The position numbers were made by a program, and so were the translations under genes. This document shows positions 1 through 5,267 of a stretch of 7,651 nt of DNA, in pieces. The stretch's first letter is position 1. The number at the start of each line of letters is the position of its first letter. The stretch comes from CAYSTL01 sp964516805 (GTDB lineage Archaea; Thermoplasmatota; Thermoplasmata; Halarchaeoplasmatales; Halarchaeoplasmataceae), in NCBI GenBank assembly GCA_964516805.1, contig CAZEXI010000074.1:1-7651 (forward strand), read 5' to 3'. The notes beneath the pieces were generated by a model that saw only the letters and a program-made list of their open reading frames with translations, ran no database searches and was not told the DNA's origin.

Positions 1-125
1 ATGAGATAGAAAACTACGATATCAAATTGGCTGAAGGCGAGATAAGTGAGAGAGTTTACAAGAAAAAAGTGGAAGAAGTGAAGGATAGATGGAATTATGA
101 GGCGTTGAAAGACGAAAAACATTAA
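1..125 (+). CDS. C-terminal fragment of an unidentified protein
   Basis: An open frame enters from the left edge (first full codon at position 3) and ends at TAA 123-125, giving 40 visible residues; the upstream part lies outside the window. The ATG at position 1 is in another frame and meets a stop after two codons, so it is not the start. The visible tail is charged and helical, with a stretch AEGEISERVYKKKVEEVK followed by a Trp-containing, Lys/Glu-rich end. The pattern 'LAxGEISExxYxxKxxEV' resembles short C-terminal SHOCT-like helices, which are often appended to membrane or DNA-associated proteins. That is a resemblance only, and 40 residues are too few to assign a function. No poly-T tract follows the stop closely; the next 228 bases are the hairpin-rich tRNA leader region. 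Confidence 0.6.
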   Translation, partial: EIENYDIKLAEGEISERVYKKKVEEVKDRWNYEALKDEKH

Positions 126-192
126 TATCTAATCTCGATAAACATGATTGATAAGAAGATTGGATACCAACTGCTCAGTAAAGTTCTGAAGT

Positions 193-215
193 AGTGGGAT
201 TTTGCAGAGCAGAAT
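193..215 (+). repeat. 23-bp direct repeat, copy 1
   Basis: Identical to 331-353 at 22 of 23 positions; the first 19 bases (agtgggattttgcagagca) match perfectly. The last 17 bases form a hairpin with arms ATTTTGC (199-205) and GCAGAAT (209-215) around an AGA loop. The single difference from copy 2 (G at 212 instead of A) turns a T-A pair into a T·G wobble, so the stem survives as RNA. An outer pair AGTTCT (182-187)/AGAACT (220-225) surrounds it. No tRNA follows this copy. Confidence 0.85.
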
Positions 216-237
216 AATAAGAACTCTCAGGATCTAC

Positions 238-256
238 ATGAATACAGAGTATTCAT
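238..256. repeat. Perfect 8-bp inverted repeat with AGA loop
   Basis: ATGAATAC (238-245) is the exact reverse complement of GTATTCAT (249-256), separated by AGA. The stem sequence is unrelated to the hairpins at 199-215 and 337-353, but the triloop is the same. No T-tract follows, so it does not look like a terminator. Confidence 0.8.
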
Positions 257-262
257 TCGATT

Positions 263-287
263 CGAGGAAAGTTTATTACTTTCCTCG
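263..287. repeat. Perfect 9-bp inverted repeat
   Basis: CGAGGAAAG (263-271) pairs fully with CTTTCCTCG (279-287) around the 7-base loop tttatta. It lies two bases before the 12-bp copy of the tRNA 5' end at 289-300. The loop context GTTTATT recurs in the hairpin at 304-325. It could be the end signal of the upstream gene's transcript, though no U-run follows. Confidence 0.8.
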
Positions 288-288
288 T

Positions 289-300
289 AATGCCACTGTG
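289..300 (+). repeat. 12-bp copy of the tRNA 5' end
   Basis: AATGCCACTGTG here is identical to 351-362, which spans the start of the tRNA-Thr gene (mature 5' end at 354). The copy therefore contains the complete 7-base 5' acceptor strand GCCACTG plus bases 8-9. The two copies are offset by 62 bp, and similarity stops at 301 versus 363, so this is not a second tRNA gene. Confidence 0.85.
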
Positions 301-335
301 TGAGCAAAAAATGTTTATTTTTTGCGAGCAAGTGG
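293..335 (+). repeat. Acceptor-stem-like 43-nt imperfect hairpin
   Basis: CCACT (293-297) pairs with AGTGG (331-335). Inside, after an unpaired G298, TGT (299-301) pairs with GCA (328-330). G302-A303 faces G326-A327 as a tandem G·A/A·G, and GCAAAAAA (304-311) pairs with TTTTTTGC (318-325) around tgttta. The outer 5 bp are the same sequence as positions 2-6 of the tRNA-Thr acceptor stem. The pairing is directly visible; whether it forms in RNA is inference. The T-run strand probably also serves as the tRNA TATA-type box. Confidence 0.6.
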
Positions 336-353
336 GATTTTGCAGAGCAAAAT
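331..353 (+). repeat. 23-bp direct repeat, copy 2, abutting the tRNA
   Basis: Second copy of the repeat at 193-215, ending exactly one base before the mature tRNA 5' end (354). ATTTTGC (337-343) and GCAAAAT (347-353) form a perfect 7-bp stem with an AGA loop. Across one G·G mismatch (336/354) the stem continues as AGTGG (331-335) with CCACT (355-359), which lies inside the tRNA acceptor strand. In this fold the leader hides the 5' half of the acceptor stem. Confidence 0.85.
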
Positions 354-444
354 GCCACTGTGGCTTAGGGGTATAGCGATTCCTTGGTAAGTGGGAAACC
401 ACACAAACAGGAATAGGTCGCGGGTTCAATTCCCGCCAGTGGCT
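354..444 (+). tRNA. tRNA-Thr (GGT) with intron
   Basis: A complete cloverleaf. The acceptor strand 354-360 pairs perfectly with 437-443, with discriminator T444. The D arm is 363-377, with GCT/AGC pairing. The anticodon stem ATTCC (379-383) pairs with GGAAT (410-414). The variable loop is 415-419. The T arm GCGGG (420-424)/CCCGC (432-436) closes the TTCAATT loop. The anticodon loop reads TT-GGT-A, then a 19-nt intron (390-408), then A38. The mature tRNA is 72 nt and CCA is added afterwards. G1-C72, C2-G71 and U73 fit archaeal threonyl-tRNA identity. A TGG (Pro) reading would place a pyrimidine at 37 and is less likely. It decodes ACC/ACU. The intron is strong evidence for an archaeal host. 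Confidence 0.94.
390..408 (+). other. Archaeal tRNA intron (bulge-helix-bulge), 19 nt
   Basis: The intron interrupts the anticodon loop between positions 37 and 38. Its core is a GTGG (391-394)/CCAC (399-402) stem with a GAAA tetraloop. The splice junctions form a bulge-helix-bulge: bulge TAA (388-390), a 4-position helix TTGG (384-387) opposite ACAA (403-406) with one G·A mismatch, and bulge ACA (407-409) directly before the anticodon stem. Cutting each bulge after its second base, as the archaeal splicing endonuclease EndA does, releases 390-408 and leaves a standard 7-base anticodon loop. Confidence 0.9.
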
Positions 445-450
445 CTTTTT
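444..450 (+). terminator. Poly-T terminator after the tRNA
   Basis: TCTTTTT follows the discriminator base immediately. Archaeal RNA polymerase terminates at short T-runs without needing a hairpin, so this is the likely 3' end of the tRNA precursor. Confidence 0.6.
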
Positions 451-686
451 AATAATTCTGGACAGATTCCATTAAGAGATAGATTTTTTATTCATCGTGT
501 GATGATTCTATTCTACTATTGATTGAAATTTGTGAGCTGACCAACATTTAATTGGATAAGTATATTAATTCAAAAAATTATTTATTAAGTAATTTGTTAA
601 TTAAATATATATAAATTAATTACGCATAGCCAATATATAATAAAAGATAACTAGATATTCTATTGTGGGTATATAGTCATATATAG
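451..686. other. AT-rich intergenic stretch, no gene seen
   Basis: No supported gene lies between the tRNA and the transporter operon. The stretch becomes very AT-rich from about 550 on and has an imperfect palindrome centred near 606 (GTAATT 589-594 facing AATTAC 618-623, with TT/AA and AT/AT matches inside). A short hairpin TCATC/GATGA lies at 492-505, and a perfect box C motif GTGATGA at 499-505 with a CTGA at 537-540; both are discussed as weak leads. Confidence 0.6.
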
Positions 687-717
687 TTTATTTAACCTTG
701 CGTAACCTTTAATAAAG
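687..717 (+). promoter_or_regulatory. Probable promoter of the transporter operon
   Basis: Two TATA-like boxes lie upstream of the binding-protein start at 752: TTTATTTAA (687-695) and TTTAATAAA (708-716). With usual archaeal spacing of about 25 bases they would give starts near 715-720 or 735-742, that is a short leader. The heptamer TAACCTT occurs at 693-699 and again at 703-709, exactly 10 bp apart. The second copy lies directly before the downstream TATA-like box, where TFB (BRE) or a regulator would bind. No strong Shine-Dalgarno precedes the ATG, consistent with a leaderless or nearly leaderless message. Confidence 0.5.
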
Positions 718-751
718 ATAAAGTTTTTTTGAATTCAAGAGTTGGTACCAA

Positions 752-2335
752 ATGAAAACAAAATATAAGAAAGTATTTTCTGTACTTTTAGTGGTGGTCC
801 TTTTAATGACCACTCTAACGATTACAGGGTGTACCGAAGACGATGACACTGAGGGAAAAGAAGTGGTTATTGCTATGACCCACGAACCGAAATCGACAAA
901 TCCGATATCCTTTACGGATGTATATTCGGATTACATTTTCGCACAGATATTCCAACCATTGATTAGAAATAATCCTAATGGAGAAACAAATTGTGGTGGA
1001 GATGCTGTAGCTGAAAGCTATACCGTAAGCGATGATGGTCTAGAGTATACCTTCGAAATAGAAGAGGGTATAAAATTCCATAATGGAGAAAAATTGACTG
1101 CAGAAGACATAGTCTTCACCATGAATACAATAATGAACAAATCAGATCTACCAGATGCACCAGTTTCACCAAGGATGGCCGATACGGCAAATGTAGAAAG
1201 TGTTGAAGCTGCAGATGAATATACAGTAAAAATGTATATGAATAGCAAAGATGTAGCAATCCTTAAAAAAGAAGCATTTGAACTGAATATCTGTCCTAAA
1301 GACTACATCACAGAAAACGGATGGGATAAATTCGAAGATAATTTGATAGGCAGCGGACCTTACGAATTCGTAAAATACGAAAGAGGTTCTCACATACAAC
1401 TGAAAGAATACGAAGATTACAACGGTGATGTAAATATACCCAATGTCAGATTCAAATTCTACGGTGAAGAAAATACAGCTGTGATGGCCTTAAAAGGTGG
1501 CGAAGTACAATACATGGCTAGGATTTCACCAACCAAATGGAAACAACTGAAACAGGAAGGCGGAGACGTCAAAGTTGGATCTTTCCTAGAGATGGGTTCA
1601 AACTTTATAAGATTCAAACAGAATGATCCTGACTTGCCTTGGAGCGATGTAAAAGTTAGAAAAGCATTTGCTTATGCTGTTAATGCCAATGATGTAATCG
1701 CAGCCGTAAGAGGAACTGAGCTAGCTGATAACACTAGATCACCGATTCCTTCTAACCATGTTGCACATGCAGACGTTAACTCTTATGAAAGGGATATTCA
1801 GAAAGCAAAAGATTTACTCGAAGAAGCAGGATATCCAGACGGAATAAGCTCAAAACTCTACGTACCTAACGACGAAAGGGCAGATGAGATGGAAGTTGTA
1901 CAGTCACAGGTAGAGGATGCAGGATTTGACATGGAACTAGTCAGCCTTGAATGGGGCGAATTCATCAGTGCAGTCCAAGCCGGTGAAGCACCAGTTAGTT
2001 ATTCTGGTTGGTTCGGAAGCGCTAGTGCTTTCTCACTTCTAAATCTATACATGTCTACATCGGAATGGAACTGGTACGCTGGATGGTACAACAGTACAGA
2101 ATATAATGAAAAGGTAAATCAAGCTATATCCACAGTAGATGCTCAGGAGAGAAATCAATTATACAGAGACGCACAAAAGATACTCGTTGATGAAGACATG
2201 GCAATATATTCAATGTATGTAACAAGAGCAACGAGAGCATATCATAAGTCATTAACAGTTCCTGAAGATTCCTGGAACACCTTTGGTGGGGCAGGACCTT
2301 TACTAAGAGTAAATGAATGGACACTAGAAGACTAA
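752..2335 (+). CDS. Peptide-type ABC transporter substrate-binding lipoprotein (SBP_bac_5)
   Basis: Extracellular ligand receptor of a Dpp/Opp-type importer, 527 aa, a usual length for family 5. Residues 1-27 are a lipoprotein signal: charged MKTKYKK, hydrophobic core, then lipobox TITGC with Cys27 as the anchored residue, followed by an acidic linker. The family core starts near residue 38. Recognisable blocks are GIKFHNGEKLTAEDIVFT (106-123), GSGPYEFVKYERG (201-213), DVKVRKAFAYAVN (299-311) and AKDLLEEAGYPDG (352-364). Near the C-terminus, where OppA and DppA carry an Asp (GWxxD) that binds the peptide amino group, this protein has GWFGS (419-423). The ligand may therefore not be an ordinary peptide with a free N-terminus. 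The ATG has no strong ribosome site. First gene of the operon, 42 bp before the permease, with a poly-T tract between. Confidence 0.95.
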   Translation: MKTKYKKVFSVLLVVVLLMTTLTITGCTEDDDTEGKEVVIAMTHEPKSTNPISFTDVYSDYIFAQIFQPLIRNNPNGETNCGGDAVAESYTVSDDGLEYTFEIEEGIKFHNGEKLTAEDIVFTMNTIMNKSDLPDAPVSPRMADTANVESVEAADEYTVKMYMNSKDVAILKKEAFELNICPKDYITENGWDKFEDNLIGSGPYEFVKYERGSHIQLKEYEDYNGDVNIPNVRFKFYGEENTAVMALKGGEVQYMARISPTKWKQLKQEGGDVKVGSFLEMGSNFIRFKQNDPDLPWSDVKVRKAFAYAVNANDVIAAVRGTELADNTRSPIPSNHVAHADVNSYERDIQKAKDLLEEAGYPDGISSKLYVPNDERADEMEVVQSQVEDAGFDMELVSLEWGEFISAVQAGEAPVSYSGWFGSASAFSLLNLYMSTSEWNWYAGWYNSTEYNEKVNQAISTVDAQERNQLYRDAQKILVDEDMAIYSMYVTRATRAYHKSLTVPEDSWNTFGGAGPLLRVNEWTLED

Positions 2336-2345
2336 ATCAAAACCC

Positions 2346-2362
2346 TTTTTTATTTATTTTTT
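2346..2362 (+). terminator. Poly-T tract after the binding-protein gene
   Basis: Two runs of six Ts separated by ATTTA lie 10 bases after the stop codon and before the next gene's ribosome site. In archaea such tracts cause full or partial termination. Because permeases and ATPases follow in tight order with no clear promoter of their own, partial termination giving more binding protein than transporter is the likely reading. Confidence 0.5.
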
Positions 2363-2377
2363 AAAAAGTGATATAAC

Positions 2378-3349
2378 ATGCTAGAGAAGTATATAAAAAG
2401 TAAAAGAGGACGTTTTATTGTAAAGAGAGTTCTTAGAAGTATACCAGTCATACTACTAGCGACCATTGTTGTTTTTTCTTTGATGCATATCAGCGCAGAG
2501 GGTCCAGAAAAAGTTGCCCTTAGGATGTTAGGTCCTAAAGCCACTGAACAAGCGATAAATGATTTTATCCAAACCCATGGATTAGATGAACCTGTTTACC
2601 AACAGTATATCAGTTGGATGACAGGTATATTTAAAGGAGATTGGGGAACTTCGATAAGATATAATCAACCGGTGACGGAGATATTGATCGATCGTGTTCC
2701 TCTGACGCTTCAACTTATGGGTTCAGCTTTATTATTTTCAATAGTTTTGGGTGTGGCTATGGGCGTTTTGGGTGCCTTAAGACATAATACGATTGTGGAT
2801 TACATTGTAACAGTTCAGGCACTCTTCTGGAGATCTATACCAAGCTTTTGGTTGGGAGTCATGTTTTTACTGATCTTTGCATTAAGGCTAGGATGGTTCC
2901 CGATCGGAGGTTATGATGGATTCGAATACCTGATATTACCTGCTTTAGTTCTAGGTTTGAGATTGCAGGCAATAATAGCCAGATTAACCAGATCCAGCAT
3001 GCTGAATGTATTAAACAAAGATTACATCAAAACGGCCAAAACAAAGGGATTATCTAATAATATTGTGATAATAAAACATGGTCTAAGGAATGCTTTGATA
3101 CCAGTAGTTACTGTTATCGCTCTAAGATTACCTTGGTTGTTCTCTGGAGCTATGATAACAGAATCCGTTTTCAGTCTACCAGGCATGGGTCGATTGATCG
3201 TTGAAGGTGTAAGGATGAGAGATTTCCCAGTTATACAGGGAGCTGTTTTACTGATCTCATTAACAGCTATAATAGCCAATCTACTGGCAGATATAACTTA
3301 TACCTACGTTGATCCAAGGATAGACATTGAAGGCAAAGGAGGTCGATAA
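2378..3349 (+). CDS. dppB: Peptide ABC transporter permease, DppB/OppB family
   Basis: Membrane subunit of the importer, 323 aa, a normal family length. Residues 1-20 are basic and cytoplasmic. Likely membrane segments are about 22-38, 112-133, 153-171, 184-200, 238-262 and 284-305, in line with the six-helix DppB/OppB plan. The large first extracellular loop contains FKGDWGTSIRYNQPVTEI (85-102), a typical OppB-type block. The EAA coupling loop, which docks onto the ATPase, is DYIKTAKTKGLSNN...HGLRNALIPVV (215-244). The C-terminus YVDPRID (310-316) is also typical. The ATG is preceded by AGTGAT with 5 bases between. The stop is 1 bp before the next permease. Dpp and Opp permeases cannot be separated by sequence alone, so the symbol denotes family only. 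Confidence 0.95.
   Translation: MLEKYIKSKRGRFIVKRVLRSIPVILLATIVVFSLMHISAEGPEKVALRMLGPKATEQAINDFIQTHGLDEPVYQQYISWMTGIFKGDWGTSIRYNQPVTEILIDRVPLTLQLMGSALLFSIVLGVAMGVLGALRHNTIVDYIVTVQALFWRSIPSFWLGVMFLLIFALRLGWFPIGGYDGFEYLILPALVLGLRLQAIIARLTRSSMLNVLNKDYIKTAKTKGLSNNIVIIKHGLRNALIPVVTVIALRLPWLFSGAMITESVFSLPGMGRLIVEGVRMRDFPVIQGAVLLISLTAIIANLLADITYTYVDPRIDIEGKGGR
3338..3343 (+). promoter_or_regulatory. Ribosome binding site fixing the dppC start
   Basis: GGAGGT lies 7 bases before ATG 3351. It supports this ATG over the in-frame TTG at 3327, which would overlap the end of dppB and place the ribosome site inside the gene. Confidence 0.85.
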
Positions 3350-3350
3350 A

Positions 3351-4289
3351 ATGGCAGATAAAAACGATATCGATGAAGATTCATACTTAAGCACAGAAGG
3401 TGTAGATCTAGAAGCTGAACTTGCTGATCTTGAACAAAAGAAGACTAGCCAATTTCATCTTGTATGGCTTCGATTTAAGAGGAACAAACTTGCGTTAGTA
3501 GGTGCGGGCATAACGTTGGCATTAGTCATAATGGCTATCTTTGCCCCATTAGTTGCACCGTATGACCCATTAGAACAAAACATTCAGAGAAAACTAGAAG
3601 ATCCTTCTTCCGATCATCTTTTAGGAACTGATTACCTTGGAAGAGATCTATTATCTAGACTGCTTTACGGAGCTAGAAATGCTTTACTGATAGGTTTAGG
3701 GATCGTTGCCTTAGCAGGTGGTATCGGAGTATCATTAGGTTTGATCGCTGGATCATTCGGTGGAGCTGTTGACGAAGTGATAATGCGTTTGACTGATACA
3801 TTTTTGTCGTTCCCTATACTTGTGTTTGCAGTAGCATTCGCTGCAGCGATGGGTTATGGACAATGGCCGGTTGTGATAGCAGTAGGCTTGATAATGTGGA
3901 CGCGGTTTGCTAGAGTTACGCGGGGTGAGATATTATCCCTGAAACAGGAACGATTCATAGAGGCCGCAGAAGCTATAGGTGAAAGCAGATTCAACATCAT
4001 AACTAGGTATCTACTTCCGAATGTACTCCCTTCGATCGTTGTTGTAGCTACTATACAGATGCCAGCAGCCCTTCTTTATGATGCTGCTTTGAGTTATCTT
4101 GGTATAGGTATTCAACCACCAGCTCCATCTTGGGGCGGAATTGTAAGTAAAGGTCAGACGTACATGCTGTTCGATCCTTGGATGGTAACATTTGCAGGAT
4201 TAGCGATAGTTATCACAGTCTTAGGCTTCAACTTCATGGGCGACGGACTAAGAGATGCACTCGATCCGATGACAAGAGGTGAATCATAG
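3351..4289 (+). CDS. dppC: Peptide ABC transporter permease, DppC/OppC family
   Basis: Second membrane subunit, pairing with the DppB-like protein; 312 aa from ATG 3351. The first 34 residues are cytoplasmic and acidic (DEDSYLSTEGVDLEAELADLE), followed by the basic RFKRNK (41-46) and the first membrane helix (about 48-69). The OppC block HLLGTDYLGRDLLSRLLYGAR is at 89-109. Further helices are near 111-134, 151-167, 172-188, 225-245 and 278-297. The EAA coupling loop is RFIEAAEAIGESRF...YLLPNVLPSI (201-229). SYLGIGIQPPAPSWGG (248-263) and FNFMGDGLRDALDP (293-306) are classic family motifs. TAG at 4287-4289 is followed directly by the ATG of the next gene, implying translational coupling. Confidence 0.95.
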   Translation: MADKNDIDEDSYLSTEGVDLEAELADLEQKKTSQFHLVWLRFKRNKLALVGAGITLALVIMAIFAPLVAPYDPLEQNIQRKLEDPSSDHLLGTDYLGRDLLSRLLYGARNALLIGLGIVALAGGIGVSLGLIAGSFGGAVDEVIMRLTDTFLSFPILVFAVAFAAAMGYGQWPVVIAVGLIMWTRFARVTRGEILSLKQERFIEAAEAIGESRFNIITRYLLPNVLPSIVVVATIQMPAALLYDAALSYLGIGIQPPAPSWGGIVSKGQTYMLFDPWMVTFAGLAIVITVLGFNFMGDGLRDALDPMTRGES

Positions 4290-5267
4290 ATGGCAGAACC
4301 GATACTACAGATCAAGGATTTTCAACTTGATTTTAGTACTGAAGAAGGATTAGTTAAGGCATTAGATGGCATAAATATAGATGTAAAAGAAGGAGAGATA
4401 CATGGATTGATAGGAGAAACAGGATGTGGAAAATCGGTTTCAAGTCTAGCAACACTAGGGTTACTCGATAAAAACGCGATCATACGTGGTGGAGAGATAA
4501 TATACAAAGGCAGAGATTTACTTACGATGAAAGAAGAACAGGTAAGAAAAGAGATCAGAGGTAACGAGATAAGTATGATCTTCCAGGATCCAGTATCTTC
4601 ATTGAATCCAGTTTATACTGCAGGAAATCAAGTAGGCGAATCTGTTCTATTATATCAGACAGAGAACAAGAAGGAGGCCAAGAAGTTAGTTCTGGATGAA
4701 TTCGAGAGAGTTAAACTGCCTGATCCAGGTGATATATACGATAAATTCCCACACGAACTCAGCGGTGGGATGAAGCAGAGAGTAATGATCGCTATGATGC
4801 TTGCTTGTCAATCAGATTTATTGATCGCTGATGAACCAACGACTGCACTAGATGTTTCAACACAAGCACAATTCCTAAAAGTTTTAGAGGAATTACAAGA
4901 GAGAGTTGGATTGTCTATATTATACATAACCCATGACATGGCTGTGGTATCAGAGATATGTGATACAGTTACTGTTATGTATGCTGGACAGATCGCTGAG
5001 AGTGGTGAGGTACATGAGATATTCAATAATCCTCAACATCCATACACTAGAGGATTGATCAATTCAGTTCCTGGTATTAAACAGAATTTAGAAGATTTCG
5101 TAACAATCGAAGGAACGGTTCCAAGATTGATAAACCCACCATCAGGATGTAGATTCCATCCAAGGTGTAAATACGCCAAACAGAAATGTATCGATGAGAA
5201 ACCACCATTAGAAGAAACAGGACCAAATCATAAAGTCGCTTGTCACTTCTGGGAGGAAGTACAATGA
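4290..5267 (+). CDS. dppD: Peptide ABC transporter ATPase, DppD/OppD family
   Basis: Cytoplasmic ATP-hydrolysing subunit, 325 aa. Walker A is GETGCGKS (42-49), the Q-loop is at Gln99 (FQDP), the ABC signature is LSGGM (157-161), Walker B is LLIADE (177-182), the D-loop region is ALD (186-188) and the H-loop is His215. The C-terminal oligopeptide/dipeptide domain carries CRFHPRC (287-293) plus Cys300 and Cys318. This four-Cys set is known to bind a [4Fe-4S] cluster in some DppD/DppF proteins. GAGGTGA ends 7 bases before the ATG. The stop overlaps the next gene's start as ATGA (5264-5267). All catalytic motifs are intact. Confidence 0.96.
   Translation: MAEPILQIKDFQLDFSTEEGLVKALDGINIDVKEGEIHGLIGETGCGKSVSSLATLGLLDKNAIIRGGEIIYKGRDLLTMKEEQVRKEIRGNEISMIFQDPVSSLNPVYTAGNQVGESVLLYQTENKKEAKKLVLDEFERVKLPDPGDIYDKFPHELSGGMKQRVMIAMMLACQSDLLIADEPTTALDVSTQAQFLKVLEELQERVGLSILYITHDMAVVSEICDTVTVMYAGQIAESGEVHEIFNNPQHPYTRGLINSVPGIKQNLEDFVTIEGTVPRLINPPSGCRFHPRCKYAKQKCIDEKPPLEETGPNHKVACHFWEEVQ

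Larger units (their letters stand above)
126..353. other. Non-coding hairpin-rich region upstream of the tRNA
   Basis: No convincing gene is visible here. The stretch contains successive inverted repeats: 160-170 (4 bp, ATA loop), 182-187 with 220-225 (AGTTCT/AGAACT, enclosing the next one), 199-215 (7 bp, AGA loop), 238-256 (8 bp, AGA loop), 263-287 (9 bp), 304-325 (8 bp) and 337-353 (7 bp, AGA loop). It also holds a 23-bp direct repeat (193-215 and 331-353) and a 12-bp copy of the tRNA start (289-300). The tRNA promoter must lie in its last part; the T-rich TTTATTTTTT at 314-323, 30-40 bases before the mature 5' end, is the most likely TATA-type box. The role of the hairpins is unknown. Confidence 0.75.

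Noticed and set aside
193..353. CRISPR array
   Set aside because: Only two copies of a 23-bp repeat and a different 12-bp repeat, with no regular repeat-spacer alternation.
289..353. Second, degenerate tRNA gene
   Set aside because: Only the first nine tRNA bases plus AAT are copied; there is no D, anticodon or T arm.
289..362. attL/attR pair of an integrated virus or plasmid
   Set aside because: The repeats enclose only 62 bp, with no integrase gene, and they copy the 5' rather than the 3' end of the tRNA.
354..444. tRNA-Pro (TGG) reading of the anticodon loop
   Set aside because: It would put T at position 37 and misplace the splice bulges; GGT gives T33, A37 and a canonical 37/38 intron, and U73 with G1-C72/C2-G71 fits threonine.
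1018..1399. Minus-strand open frames inside the binding-protein gene
   Set aside because: Their translations have no recognisable motif, they lack ribosome sites and lie opposite strongly conserved coding sequence; the same applies to the other short antisense frames at 2124-2544, 3022-3279, 4322-5445 and 5910-6113.
3327..3350. TTG start extending the DppC-like permease upstream by 8 codons
   Set aside because: It overlaps the end of dppB and lies before the GGAGGT site that serves ATG 3351 at 7-base spacing.
5240..5263. TTG start extending the DppF-like ATPase
   Set aside because: The ribosome site (GGGAGGA) is downstream of it, and ATG 5264 gives the usual ATGA overlap.
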